NCBI RefSeq assembly: GCF_014654205.1
Contig: NZ_BNAW01000040.1
Location: 1-64,000 of the forward strand
Origin: Amycolatopsis bullii
GTDB taxonomy: Bacteria > Actinomycetota > Actinomycetes > Mycobacteriales > Pseudonocardiaceae
Length of the DNA: 64,000 bases
Reading direction: 5' to 3'
The translations under genes were made by a program, and so were the position numbers. The notes under the pieces are model-generated. The model was not told the origin of the DNA, searched no databases, and saw only the letters and a program-made list of their open reading frames with translations. Positions 49,535 through 61,398 of this stretch are shown in pieces; position 1 is the stretch's first letter; each line of letters begins with the position of its first letter.

Positions 49535-50737
49535 CTAGCCGCTCGTCACCGGGAGGGCCGCCAAGCCGCGCAGCGTCGTCGTCGGGCTCCACTCCGGGTT
49601 TCCCGCCGAGGTCAGCTCCGGGCGGCGGCGGGCCAGCTCGCGGAAGGCGATCCGGGCCTCCAGCCGCGCCAACGGGGCTCCCAGGCAGAAGTGGATGCCC
49701 TGGCCGAACGCCAGGTGCCGGCCCGGCTCCCGCGCTGGGTCGAAGGATTCGGGGTCCGAGCCCGTTGCCGGGTCGCGGTTGGCCGCGCCGATCACGACCA
49801 CCACCTGACTGCCCTCCGGCACGGCCAGCTCGCCCAGCGCCGTGTCGCGCAGGGCCGTGCGGGCCGTCAGCTGGACGGGTGAGTCGTAGCGCAGCACCTC
49901 CTCCACCACGCGCGCCGCGTTCTCGCCCTCCGTGCCCAGCGGCTTGAGGCCGTCCTGGCCGTGCAGCAGCGCCCAGACGCCGTTGCCGATCAGGTTCGTC
50001 GTCGTCTCGTGGCCGGCGATCAGCAGCAGCGTGAGCGTGACCAGCAGCTCGCCCTCGCTGAGCACGTCTCCCGCGTCCGACACCGCGACCAGCGCGGACA
50101 GCAGGTCGTCCCCCGGCTCGCGGCGCCGCTGCTCCGCCAGCTCGCGGAAGTAGCCCACGAACGACTGCCGCGCCCTGACCGCCGGTTCGAACGTCTCCGG
50201 GCGCTGCAGGAACGGCGGGTCCAGCGCCCGCGCCATCGCGTGCGACCACTCCGCGAAGCGCTCGCGATCGTCCAGCGGCACGCCGAGGAGCTCGGCGATC
50301 ACCTCGACCGGCAACGGCTTCGCGAGCGCCGTCATCAGGTCGAACTCGGCCGGGGCGCGGTCGATGAGCGCGGCCGCGATCTCCTCGATGCGCGGCGCCA
50401 GCTGCTCGACCATGCGCGGGGTGAACGCCTTCGCCACCAGCCGCCGCAGGCGCGTGTGGTCGGGCGGGTTCAGCGACAGGAACGCCCGGACCACGCGTCC
50501 CGATGCGTCGACCGGCTGGTCCGGGAGGCGGTCCGCCGGGTCCAGGTACTCGGGTTCGGGGTGCCCGAACGCCGGGTCGCGCAGCACCCGCGTGGCCTCG
50601 GCGAAGCCGCTGACCACGAACATCCGCTCGTCGAGGGCCGCGACCGGCCACCGCTCGCGCCACCGCCGGTACGCCGGGTATGGGTCCGGCCGCCGCTCGG
50701 CGGCGAACAACGCGAAGAACTCCTGCGGATCCGCCAA
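49535..50737 (-). CDS. Cytochrome P450
   Basis: The 400-residue P450 has I-helix AGHETTTN, the K-helix EEVLR (ExxR) and the heme loop FGQGIHFCLG, with Cys351 as axial ligand. It is a soluble class I enzyme that oxidises a small substrate with help from ferredoxin. The start is set at the TTG at 50737 after GAGGGGG, giving LADPQEFFALFAAERR; a GTG at 50752 would add five residues. No ferredoxin gene lies next to it. It sits downstream of secA on the same strand. Confidence 0.92.
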   Translation of the reverse strand: MADPQEFFALFAAERRPDPYPAYRRWRERWPVAALDERMFVVSGFAEATRVLRDPAFGHPEPEYLDPADRLPDQPVDASGRVVRAFLSLNPPDHTRLRRLVAKAFTPRMVEQLAPRIEEIAAALIDRAPAEFDLMTALAKPLPVEVIAELLGVPLDDRERFAEWSHAMARALDPPFLQRPETFEPAVRARQSFVGYFRELAEQRRREPGDDLLSALVAVSDAGDVLSEGELLVTLTLLLIAGHETTTNLIGNGVWALLHGQDGLKPLGTEGENAARVVEEVLRYDSPVQLTARTALRDTALGELAVPEGSQVVVVIGAANRDPATGSDPESFDPAREPGRHLAFGQGIHFCLGAPLARLEARIAFRELARRRPELTSAGNPEWSPTTTLRGLAALPVTSG

Positions 50738-50807
50738 CTGCTTCCCCCTCACGAAAAGAACCGGGGTGCGCGCGGACCACCGCACGCACCCCGGCACTCC
50801 GGCTACA

Positions 50808-53702
<2,895 letters not shown>

Positions 53703-53846
53703 CCGGTCGACCTCACTAGCTGAATATGAGCGCGCCCAGGCCGGTCCCGGGCAGGTTCTCCCGCGGTGGCGGCCGTGTTCGGCGCCACCTTCCCACCCCC
53801 ATCGTAGGGAACGGTGGCCGTGGTGTGCACACGCCGTACGTCCTGA

Positions 53847-53934
53847 GAACCTTATTCAGCCGTCGGCCGGCGCGAATGTCACCGTAGGCGGACGACCTGC
53901 GGCCCGTAGCGCCGGCCTCACCAGAATAAGGTTC
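53847..53934. other. Three-tier inverted-repeat element between secA and hpf
   Basis: The arms GAACCTTATTC (53847-53857) and GAATAAGGTTC (53924-53934) are perfectly complementary, and inside them GGCCGGCGC (53865-53873) pairs with GCGCCGGCC (53909-53917), with a weaker CCGTAGG/CCTGCGG pair at the centre. The outer arms are AT-rich compared with the surroundings. It could be a structured leader upstream of secA, a MITE-like remnant or a protein site. Confidence 0.6.
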
Positions 53935-53942
53935 AGACATGC

Positions 53943-53976
53943 GGAGGACCCGCACGCGAGCACGTGCGGGCCCTCC
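53943..53976 (-). terminator. Hairpin terminator after hpf
   Basis: GGAGGxCCCGCAC (53943-53955) pairs with GTGCGGGxCCTCC (53964-53976) with one mismatch around an 8-nt loop. It is 24 bp beyond the hpf stop codon on the minus strand. Confidence 0.7.
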
Positions 53977-53999
53977 TGCCGACCTCCTTCGAGCCCGGC

Positions 54000-54680
54000 T
54001 CAGCCGAGCCGGATCACGCCGTAGTCGAAGCCTTTCCGCCGGTAGACCACGCTGGGCCGGCCCGCTTCGGAGTCGTTGAAGAGGTAGAAGTCGTGGCCGA
54101 CCAGCTCCATCTCGTAGAGAGCCTGGTCCACCGTCATCGGTTCCGCGGTGTGCTGCTTCTCGCGAACGACGCGGCCGGGCTGGTGACCCAGGTCGTCGTC
54201 GGCCCAGCTCTGCTGCTGCGGCAGGCGGATCTCGTCGGCACTCGCGAAGCCGTTCGCCTGCGGCTCGGGTGCGTCCAACACCGCGGTACGCGCGGCGGGA
54301 CTGGCTGCGGCCGGGGATCCACCACCCGGCAGCGCCGAGGTCGCTTCGGCGACCGATTCCGGGCGGCTGCGGCCGTAGTGCACGCGCCTCCGGTCGTGTG
54401 TCCTCCGCAGCCGGTTTTCCAGCTTGGTGACTGCGGAATCGAGCGCCGCGTAGAAGTCGGCGGCACACGCTTCGGCGCGTACGGCCGGGCCTCGCCCCTT
54501 TCCGGTGATTTCGACGCGCTGGCAGCTCTTGGCCTGGCGCCGGTTGGGTTCGTGGAACAGTTCCACGTCGTACCGGATGACTTTCCTGTCGTAGCGCTCG
54601 AGGCGGGCCAGCTTTTCGCTGACGAGTGCCCGATAGTGGTCGGGCACCTCCACGTTGCGGCCCTTAACGACGATGTCCAT
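54000..54680 (-). CDS. hpf: Ribosome hibernation promoting factor, long form
   Basis: The 226-residue protein has an N-terminal S30AE domain (about 1-105) with MDIVVKGRNVEVPDHYRALV and ADFYAALDSAVTKLENRLRR, an Ala/Pro-rich linker, and the C-terminal dimerisation domain HTAEPMTVDQALYEMELVGHDFYLFNDSEAGRPSVVYRRKG. The long form makes 100S ribosome dimers in stationary phase. A GGGAGG site lies before the ATG. The gene has a leader with an eight-codon ORF further upstream. Confidence 0.95.
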   Translation of the reverse strand: MDIVVKGRNVEVPDHYRALVSEKLARLERYDRKVIRYDVELFHEPNRRQAKSCQRVEITGKGRGPAVRAEACAADFYAALDSAVTKLENRLRRTHDRRRVHYGRSRPESVAEATSALPGGGSPAAASPAARTAVLDAPEPQANGFASADEIRLPQQQSWADDDLGHQPGRVVREKQHTAEPMTVDQALYEMELVGHDFYLFNDSEAGRPSVVYRRKGFDYGVIRLG

Positions 54681-55401
54681 ACACGACCTCCCTCGCTGAG
54701 ATGACTGCGAGCTGTTGTGTTCACACACGGCGCCGGTATTGCGGGGACGTAAGCCCGGATCGCGGGCTGAGAAGGAACTCGGAAACGGTGGACGACGTCT
54801 CGTTCCGGTGACCGAGCGCGGACTCAGCGCACCTCCGGCGCCAGGGACATGGGCTCGTCACCTCCCTGCCTGCGGGGATTGCTGATTGCGGAGCACGTTA
54901 GCTTCCTCACGCCCGTTACAACAGCCCCCGAGCCGGGGGATGTCAGGGGTTGGGACTCGGTCACCCCGCGCAGTGATCGCGAAGTGGGCACCGCAAAACA
55001 CCCGCTGGTCGGACGCGGCGCGCGTGCCGTGCTTTCACACGGACGGCGCACCGGTGCCTGCCGGTGGACGCCGAGGGTGACGGCCCCGTCCCGCACAGCC
55101 GCCACCCCGGTGGAGTGGTGTGGCGGCCGAGTGATCGTGATCGACACCCTCATGCCCGGACAACGGGCGCCGATCCGTTCGCGTTCCCGGTTGCCGTCAC
55201 TCATGTAGGTGACGGCAGGTTCACCCGGGGGCGAGAAGCGGTTTTTCGGGTGGTTTTTGTGGGTTGAACTGGGACGGGATGGCTCGGGACGGTGGTGGAT
55301 CGCGGTGAGGCGCGGAACCGGTACCACGGAATTCGCCAGCGTTCTGCGCGCTTCGCGGGGAAGGTCCACAGTGGTTCGCATGGGTTGTCCGTTCGCTCGT
55401 T
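54681..55401. other. 721-bp region between hpf and comFC
   Basis: An eight-codon minus-strand ORF (54824-54850) with a GGAGG about 10 bases upstream lies 143 bp before hpf. It is the tail end of a longer open minus-strand frame (54824-55204, up to 126 codons), whose first half has G/C-rich third positions but no recognised family, so I do not call it a gene. The AT-rich section near 54890-54915 may hold the hpf promoter. Nothing else is seen; 55205-55400 shows no coding signal. Confidence 0.35.
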
Positions 55402-56085
55402 TCAGCCGGCGGCCAGGAGGGTCAGGACGGCGGACACCGTGAATCCCGCCGCAGTCAGCGCCCGGGTGCAGGCCGCCGCGGTGGCGCCGGTGGTGATCAC
55501 GTCGTCGAGGACCACGATGGCGGCTCCCGGAGGCGGACGGCCGGCCTCCCGGAATTTCAATCGGCCGGCCAAATTGGCTTGGCGTTGCTCGCGGGTCAGG
55601 CCGACGGCGTCGCGGGCTGCGCCGGCCAGTTCCAATGCCGGGGCGACCGTGGCCTTGATGCCGTGGGCGGCCAGGGTGGTTACGGCCGCGTGGGCGAGGC
55701 GCTCGACGTGCGGGCCGCCTCGGACCCGTGCCGCGGAAGGACGGCTTGGGGCCGGGACGAGGCAGATCGGTCGCGCTGAGGGGGCTGCCGGGATCGTGGG
55801 TGCAGCCTCCACCACCGGCAGCACCGCCAACGCCTCCGCGAGCGCCCGCCCCAGCGACGGCGCCAGGTCCCGGCGACCGCGCTCCTTGTACGCGATCAGC
55901 AACCTCCGCCCCACCCCGCGGTACCGGGCCAGTGCGAACACCCGCACCAACCCCGCCGTCGGCCCGCGCACCACCTCCCGGGCCGCACCCCACACCGCCG
56001 CACACCGGGCACAACACGGCTCGCCCCGGGCTCCGCACGCGGCGCAGCGGCTGGGGATCAGCAGATCGAGCAGTCTCTTCAGCAC
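55402..56085 (-). CDS. ComFC-like phosphoribosyltransferase-type protein
   Basis: The 227-residue protein starts VLKRLLDLLIPSRCAACGARGEPCCARCAAVWG, with paired CxxC motifs that bind zinc, then a phosphoribosyltransferase domain ending in IVVLDDVITTGATAAACTRAL, the PRPP-binding loop. Homologues in competent bacteria support transformation; in actinobacteria the role is unclear. The arrangement lpqB, comFC, hpf, secA is conserved with M. tuberculosis (Rv3244c to Rv3240c). The GTG at 56085 starts the conserved VLKRLLDL. Confidence 0.88.
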   Translation of the reverse strand: MLKRLLDLLIPSRCAACGARGEPCCARCAAVWGAAREVVRGPTAGLVRVFALARYRGVGRRLLIAYKERGRRDLAPSLGRALAEALAVLPVVEAAPTIPAAPSARPICLVPAPSRPSAARVRGGPHVERLAHAAVTTLAAHGIKATVAPALELAGAARDAVGLTREQRQANLAGRLKFREAGRPPPGAAIVVLDDVITTGATAAACTRALTAAGFTVSAVLTLLAAG

Positions 56086-56153
56086 ACCGACAGTGTCACG
56101 ACCGGCACCGACAGTTCCGGACCTCCGGCCGTCACCCACCGGAGTGAAAAAGA

Positions 56154-57863
56154 TCAGCCGGGATAGAAGGGGTCCGCGTCCTTCATCGTGTGGCTGTGCG
56201 GACGCCACACCTCGCCCAGCGCCGACGCGGTCCACAGGCCGTTGGCGTCCGCCACCACGATCTGGTGGTCGGGAGCCGCCGTCACGCCGTGGACCGTCGG
56301 GGTCAGGTTGCTGCTGTTGAACGGGTCCAGGCGCTGGCCGTCCACCGTCACCTTGACCACCGGCCGGGACGACGACTTCGTCGCCACCACCAGGGCGTCC
56401 GACGCGACCCAGTCGACGTCGACGACGTCCTCGAGTTCGTGCGGCTGGAGGTGGCGTGGTTCGCGCAGGGCCACCGAGTCGCCGTTGACGACCACCGAGG
56501 CCACCCACAGCTCGCCCTTGACCACCGCCGCGACGCGGGCGCCGTCGCGGGAGAACCGGAGCTCCGTGAGGTCGCCCTGCTGGGTCAGGTCCGTGGCGTT
56601 GACGCTCAGCGCCGTCCAGTGGCCGTTCTGGTCGAGCACCATCCGGCCCACCGACAGCCCGTCGACCACCGTCCACAGCTCACCGGTGCCGGGACGCCAC
56701 GTCGGGCGGGTCAGCGAACTGCCGCCGAGGGGGGTCAGCGCCAGGTCGCGGCCGAGGTCGCCGATCCGCAGGTGCACACCGTCACCGCCGCGCTCCACCA
56801 CCGCCAGGCGCTTGCCGTCGATCGACTGGGCCGCGCTCACCACGTCGTACCCGCCGTTGCCGGCCGGCCCGGCCACCAAGGCGCCGTCGCTGAGGGACCG
56901 GACCCGGCCGCCGACCGTCATCATGCCCAGCAGCTGCGGGCTGATCGACAGCGAAGCGCCGTACGCCGGCAAGTCGTTCTGCCGCCAGTCGGGGTGGTTC
57001 GGCACGAGCGGGGCGCCGTCGGCGAGGATGCGGATCCGGGCCGACGTGACGTACTGCAGGGACAGCACGATCTGCGCGGCGATCAGGTTCCGGATGTCGT
57101 CGGGCACCCCGGTGAGCCCGGTCAGCGGCACCACCAGCGTCCCGTCGTCGAGGCTCTTGACGTTCGTGTCGATCTCGATCGGCTCGCCGAGCAGGTTCTT
57201 CACCGCACCGGCCAGGCTCGTCGACGGTCCGCTGACCAGCAGGTCCATCACCCGGCCCGGCAACCCGGACTGCGGCTTCGCGACGACGTACCGCCGATCG
57301 GGGACGAACGTGGCCGACGACTCCGAGTAGAAGCTCACCGGCACCGGGGTGTAGTTCTCGCTGAAGTCGGACTCGGTCGCGTACAGGTCGGCGGGCGGGT
57401 CGACGATCCGCCACTGGTTGTTCGCCTGCTTGCGCACCTTCACCTGCAGCAGCGCCGAGGTGTAGTCCGGCACGAACGCGCTGTTCTGGTCCAGCGTGCC
57501 GATGTCGATCCCGCGCACGTTGACGACCTGCGTGTTCGGGTCCGGCGGCGGGGCGGTGTCGTAGACCGTGCCGAAGGTGTCCTGGATGATCGTCAGGCTG
57601 CGGCTCGGCCGCCAGTTCAGCCGGCTCTGCTCGTCGAGGTAAGCCCGGGCGGCGGCGTTGTTCTGCCCCTGCTTGAGCGTCGCCCCGATGAACGCGCGGA
57701 CCAGCGACAGCGGGTCGATGTTCAGCGGCGGCTCGGGCACCACGTCACCGGCGCTCTGCCCCTGCCGCTCGCCGGGCACGACCTGCGGCTGCGATTCCAG
57801 CGGCACGTTCGCGCACCCGGCAAGCAGGACAAAACACAAAGCAGAGAGCAGAAGCCGTTTCAC
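56154..57863 (-). CDS. lpqB: MtrAB-associated lipoprotein LpqB
   Basis: The 569-residue lipoprotein starts MKRLLLSALCFVLLAGC, with the lipobox Cys17. A GerMN domain lies at about 220-330 and a beta-propeller-like region follows (WRPGTGELWTVVDGL, RFSRDGARVAAVVKGELWVAS, ...). LpqB binds the extracellular part of MtrB and tunes its activity in mycobacteria. Its ATG overlaps the mtrB stop by four bases. No frame defect is seen. Confidence 0.95.
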   Translation of the reverse strand: MKRLLLSALCFVLLAGCANVPLESQPQVVPGERQGQSAGDVVPEPPLNIDPLSLVRAFIGATLKQGQNNAAARAYLDEQSRLNWRPSRSLTIIQDTFGTVYDTAPPPDPNTQVVNVRGIDIGTLDQNSAFVPDYTSALLQVKVRKQANNQWRIVDPPADLYATESDFSENYTPVPVSFYSESSATFVPDRRYVVAKPQSGLPGRVMDLLVSGPSTSLAGAVKNLLGEPIEIDTNVKSLDDGTLVVPLTGLTGVPDDIRNLIAAQIVLSLQYVTSARIRILADGAPLVPNHPDWRQNDLPAYGASLSISPQLLGMMTVGGRVRSLSDGALVAGPAGNGGYDVVSAAQSIDGKRLAVVERGGDGVHLRIGDLGRDLALTPLGGSSLTRPTWRPGTGELWTVVDGLSVGRMVLDQNGHWTALSVNATDLTQQGDLTELRFSRDGARVAAVVKGELWVASVVVNGDSVALREPRHLQPHELEDVVDVDWVASDALVVATKSSSRPVVKVTVDGQRLDPFNSSNLTPTVHGVTAAPDHQIVVADANGLWTASALGEVWRPHSHTMKDADPFYPG

Positions 57864-59590
57864 TGACCGATTCCCTCACGTTCCGCGAAGATCGCCTCCG
57901 GCGCCGACGCGACGTCGATGACCCCGAGCGGCACTTCGGTGGCGAACCGGTCGGGCGGCGGCAGCACCAGCGGCGGGTCACCCGCGGGCACGTCCTGCTG
58001 CCGCGGCAGCACGAGCCGGAAGCAGGCGCCGTTGCCGGGCTCGCCCCACGCGTCGAGCTCGCCGCCGTGCAGGCGCGCGTCCTCCTGGCTGATCGCCAGG
58101 CCCAGCCCGGTCCCGCCGGTGCGCCGGTTGCGCGACGGGTCGGCGCGCCAGAACCGGTTGAACACCAGGTCCGCTTCGCCGGGCCGGAGGCCGACGCCGT
58201 GGTCCCGGACCGTGATGGCGACGGCGGTTTCGTTCGCCCCGACCGTCAGCACCACCGGCTTGCCCTCGCTGTGGTCGACGGCGTTGGCGAGCAGGTTGCG
58301 CAGGATCCGCTCGACGCGCCGGGCGTCGACCTCGGCGATCACCTCTTCCTCGGGCAGCACGAGTTCCACCGAGCTGCCCGCGTTGCCGGCGATCACCCGC
58401 ACCTGCTCGACCGCACGGGTGGCGATCGGGCGGACGTCGATGAACTCCGCGGCCAGTTCCTCCACCCCGGCGTCGAGCCTGCTGATCTCCAGCAGGTCGC
58501 CGAGCAGCGCTTCGAACCGGTCGAGCTCGTCGACCAGCAGCTCCGTCGACCGCGCGAGCCCGGCCGGGAACTGCTCGCGGGACGCGTGCAGCACGTCCGC
58601 GGCCATCCGGACGGTGGTCAGCGGCGTGCGCAGCTCGTGCGAGACGTCGGAGGTGAACCGGCGCTGCAGGCCGCCGAACTCCTCCAGCTGGCGGATCTGG
58701 CGCTGGATGCTCGCGGCCATCCCGTTGTAGGACACCGCGAGCTTCGCCAGGTCGTCTTCGCCGAGCACGGCGAGCCGCTGGTCGAGGTCGCCGCCGGCGA
58801 ACTGCTCGGCCGCCGCGGCGGCCTGCCGGACCGGGCGGACCACCTGCCGCGTCACCAGGTTCGTGATGCCGGCCAGCAGGAGCAGCAGCACGAGCCCGCC
58901 GACCAGCAGCGTGTTCTGCACCGTCGAGACCGTGTTCTGCTCGGTCGTCAGCGGGAACAGCAAGTACAGCTGCAGCGGGGTGGACACGGTGCTCAGCGGC
59001 GTACCGACGATCAGGTACGTCGTGCGGCCGCCCCCGGTGTCGTCGGGGACGGTGTGCTCGAGGAAGCTCATCTGGTCGGCTTCGACGAACTGGCGCAGCC
59101 GCGGCGGCACGTTCTCGAACGGGCCCGCGGACGACGGCGGCTTCGCGCCGGGCTGGCCGTTGCCGCCGCTGGCGAGGACCGGGACGAACGTGCCTGCCGC
59201 CGACCCGGCCGCGTCCTGGCTGGTCGGCGTGATCGCGATCTTCTTCAGCGCGTTCTGGAGCCGGTTCGTCAGCGCCTCGTCGGTCTCGGAGCCGAGGCCG
59301 ACGAGCTCGCCGGCGGCCGTCTCCGCCGCCGCGCGGGTCTGCGCGACCGCCGCCGTGCGCTTGGTGTCCAGCAGCCGTTCGGTGATCTGGTTCTGCAGCA
59401 CCATGCCGAGCACGAAGACCACGGCCGAGGAGAGCGCGAGCGTCGAGACGGTGACGCGGAACTGCAGCGAGTGCTTCCACAGCTCGTTGAACGCGACCGC
59501 GCGACGGCGCGCGAAAACGACGACACGCCGCACCAGGCGTGCCGTCGAACGCGCGAACGCGGGGAGCCGTCTTCCGGTCTCGAGGGTCAT
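57860..59590 (-). CDS. mtrB: Sensor histidine kinase MtrB
   Basis: The 576-residue kinase has a transmembrane helix near 45-68, a periplasmic domain of about 165 residues, a second helix near 225-250, a HAMP region, H-box SHELRTPLTTVR (His318), and the N-box NLLANAVDHS with G-boxes DHGVGLRPGE and GGTGLGLAI. MtrB and MtrA control cell-wall and osmotic-stress genes, and LpqB modulates them. The ATG is 8 bases after the mtrA stop codon. Confidence 0.96.
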   Translation of the reverse strand: MTLETGRRLPAFARSTARLVRRVVVFARRRAVAFNELWKHSLQFRVTVSTLALSSAVVFVLGMVLQNQITERLLDTKRTAAVAQTRAAAETAAGELVGLGSETDEALTNRLQNALKKIAITPTSQDAAGSAAGTFVPVLASGGNGQPGAKPPSSAGPFENVPPRLRQFVEADQMSFLEHTVPDDTGGGRTTYLIVGTPLSTVSTPLQLYLLFPLTTEQNTVSTVQNTLLVGGLVLLLLLAGITNLVTRQVVRPVRQAAAAAEQFAGGDLDQRLAVLGEDDLAKLAVSYNGMAASIQRQIRQLEEFGGLQRRFTSDVSHELRTPLTTVRMAADVLHASREQFPAGLARSTELLVDELDRFEALLGDLLEISRLDAGVEELAAEFIDVRPIATRAVEQVRVIAGNAGSSVELVLPEEEVIAEVDARRVERILRNLLANAVDHSEGKPVVLTVGANETAVAITVRDHGVGLRPGEADLVFNRFWRADPSRNRRTGGTGLGLAISQEDARLHGGELDAWGEPGNGACFRLVLPRQQDVPAGDPPLVLPPPDRFATEVPLGVIDVASAPEAIFAEREGIGQ

Positions 59591-59597
59591 CGACTCA

Positions 59598-60275
59598 TCA
59601 CGGCGGGCCGGCCTTGTACCCGACGCCGCGAACGGTCAACACCACCTCGGGGTGCTCCGGGTCCTTCTCCACCTTCGAACGCAGGCGCTGGACGTGCACG
59701 TTCACCAGCCGGGTGTCGGCCGCGTGCCGGTAGCCCCACACCTGCTCGAGCAGCACCTCGCGGGTGAACACCTGGCGCGGCTTGCGGGCCAGCGCCACCA
59801 GCAGGTCGAACTCCAGCGGGGTCAGCGGGATGGCCTTGCCTTCGCGCGTGACCTCGTGGCCCGGCACGTCGATCGCCAGGTCGCCGATGGTGAGCGACTC
59901 CGCGGGCTCGGCCTCGGTGCGGCGCATGCGGGCGCGGACCCGCGCGACCAGCTCCTTGGGCTTGAACGGCTTGACGACGTAGTCGTCGGCGCCGGACTCC
60001 AGGCCGAGGACGATGTCGACGGTGTCGCTCTTGGCGGTGAGCATGACGATCGGCACCCCGGACTCGGCGCGGATCGCCTTGCAGACGTCGATCCCGTTCA
60101 TCCCGGGCAGCATCAGGTCGAGGAGGACGAGGTCGGGCTTCAGCTCACGCAGCGCGGGCAGCGCGCGTGAGCCGTCGGCGACCACCGCCGTGTCGAACCC
60201 CTCCCCACGGAGCACGATGGTGAGCATCTCCGCGAGGGCGGGGTCGTCGTCGACCACGAGAACACGTGCCTTCAT
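59598..60275 (-). CDS. mtrA: Response regulator MtrA
   Basis: The 225-residue OmpR-family regulator starts MKARVLVVDDDPALAEMLTI. The receiver has Asp9/Asp10, phospho-acceptor D53 (LVLLDLMLPG) and Lys in VVKPFKP; the winged-helix domain has LTPLEFDLLVALARKPRQVFTREVLLEQVWGYRHAADTRLVNVHVQRLR. In actinobacteria MtrA controls cell-wall hydrolases, dnaA and developmental genes. A GTG two codons upstream could also start. It is the first gene of mtrA-mtrB-lpqB. Confidence 0.97.
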   Translation of the reverse strand: MKARVLVVDDDPALAEMLTIVLRGEGFDTAVVADGSRALPALRELKPDLVLLDLMLPGMNGIDVCKAIRAESGVPIVMLTAKSDTVDIVLGLESGADDYVVKPFKPKELVARVRARMRRTEAEPAESLTIGDLAIDVPGHEVTREGKAIPLTPLEFDLLVALARKPRQVFTREVLLEQVWGYRHAADTRLVNVHVQRLRSKVEKDPEHPEVVLTVRGVGYKAGPP

Positions 60276-60612
60276 GTCCACATATTCGCACTAGTTCCGG
60301 CGCCCGCACGCACGACCCGCGTGTTTGACCACCAGAAAGATCAAGATCGCCGTCCCCGCCTGCTCCATCCGGGTGCCGGTACCGGCCGCTTTGGACGGTC
60401 CGTGGAGGCTGCGCCGGGATTCCGGCGCAGCCTCCACGGACCTGAGAGAAGGGATCAGGGCACCGACTGGCCGGATACCCGGCGATTCGGTGAAAGTTGC
60501 GCATAGTGAGACTCTGTGCCTCTTCCGCAACAATCCGGGTTCGAGGACGTCCTCGTCAAGGGATTCGCCCACTCAGCCGATAGGAACCCCCCGAAACGGA
60601 TACTGTTGCGCC
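60276..60612. promoter_or_regulatory. Divergent control region of mtrA and iclR
   Basis: The 337-bp spacer holds a perfect 21-bp hairpin at 60397-60442 (4-nt loop), and GTTGCG motifs at 60494 and 60605 near a CGCAAC on the other strand at 60525, which might be repeated half-sites for the IclR protein. No gene is supported here. Confidence 0.45.
60397..60442. terminator. Perfect 21-bp hairpin between mtrA and iclR
   Basis: The arms 60397-60417 and 60422-60442 are exactly complementary around the loop GATT, with GGTCCGTGGAGG at one end. Both flanking genes start here rather than end, so it might be a termination element for transcripts entering from upstream or a structured leader of iclR. Confidence 0.75.
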
Positions 60613-61398
60613 ATGCGGAACCAGGACTCGGGCAACGCAACTCAGAGCCAGGTGCAGTCGGTCGACCGGGCCATCAGCGTGCTCGAACTGCTCGCGCGCA
60701 ACGGCGAAACCGGCATCACCGAGATCGCGGGCGAACTGGGCGTCCACAAGTCGACGGCGTCACGCCTGCTCAGCGTCCTGGAGACGAGAGGCCTGGTCGA
60801 GCAGCTCGGCGAACGCGGGAAGTACGCCATCGGCTTCGGCGTCGTCCGGCTGGCCGGCGCCGCGACCGGCCGGATGGACCTCGCGAAACTGGGGCGGGCC
60901 AGCTGCCTGGCGCTGGCCGAGGAACTGGGCGAGACGGTGAACATCGCGATCGCCGACGACGGCGTCGCGATCAACATCAGCCAGGCCCGCGGCTCGGCCG
61001 CGATCACCACGCAGAACTGGACGGGCCAGCGGACGCCGCTGCACGCGACCTCGAGCGGCAAGGTCCTCCTGGCCTACATGGGCGAAACCGAGCGCAAGCG
61101 AGTGCTGAAGCGGAAGCTGGAGCAGTACACCCCGCGCACGACGGTCGAGCCGGAAGAGCTGCTGGCGGAGCTGGAACGGGTCGTCGAAGACGGTTATGCG
61201 GCCTGCTACGAAGAACTCGAACTCGGCATGCACGCCGTCGCCGTGCCGATCCACGGCCCGGGCGGGGAAGTCGTCGCCGCGATGAGCGCTTCCGGGCCGT
61301 CGTACCGGCTTTCGAAGCAGCGCGTGAAGCAGATCGTGAAGCCGATGACGGAGGCGGCGGACGAGCTTTCCGCGCAGCTGGGGTACTTCCGCGACTAG
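60613..61398 (+). CDS. IclR family transcriptional regulator
   Basis: The 261-residue protein begins MRNQDSGNATQSQVQSVDRAISVLELLARNGETGITEIAGELGVHKSTASRLLSVLETRGLVEQ, with the IclR winged helix at about 15-75, and a C-terminal effector domain with LATSSGKVLLAYM-like HATSSGKVLLAYM and GMHAVAVPIHGPGGEVVAAMSASGP. IclR proteins bind small acids and autoregulate. No ribosome site is clear; GTTGCG repeats before the ATG may be the operator. It converges with the WYL gene; stops overlap. Confidence 0.92.
   Translation: MRNQDSGNATQSQVQSVDRAISVLELLARNGETGITEIAGELGVHKSTASRLLSVLETRGLVEQLGERGKYAIGFGVVRLAGAATGRMDLAKLGRASCLALAEELGETVNIAIADDGVAINISQARGSAAITTQNWTGQRTPLHATSSGKVLLAYMGETERKRVLKRKLEQYTPRTTVEPEELLAELERVVEDGYAACYEELELGMHAVAVPIHGPGGEVVAAMSASGPSYRLSKQRVKQIVKPMTEAADELSAQLGYFRD

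Noticed and set aside
54824..55204. Possible 126-residue gene upstream of hpf
   Set aside because: Codon bias fades in the second half, the N-terminus has no homology I know and no strong ribosome site is seen; kept only as a gap note.
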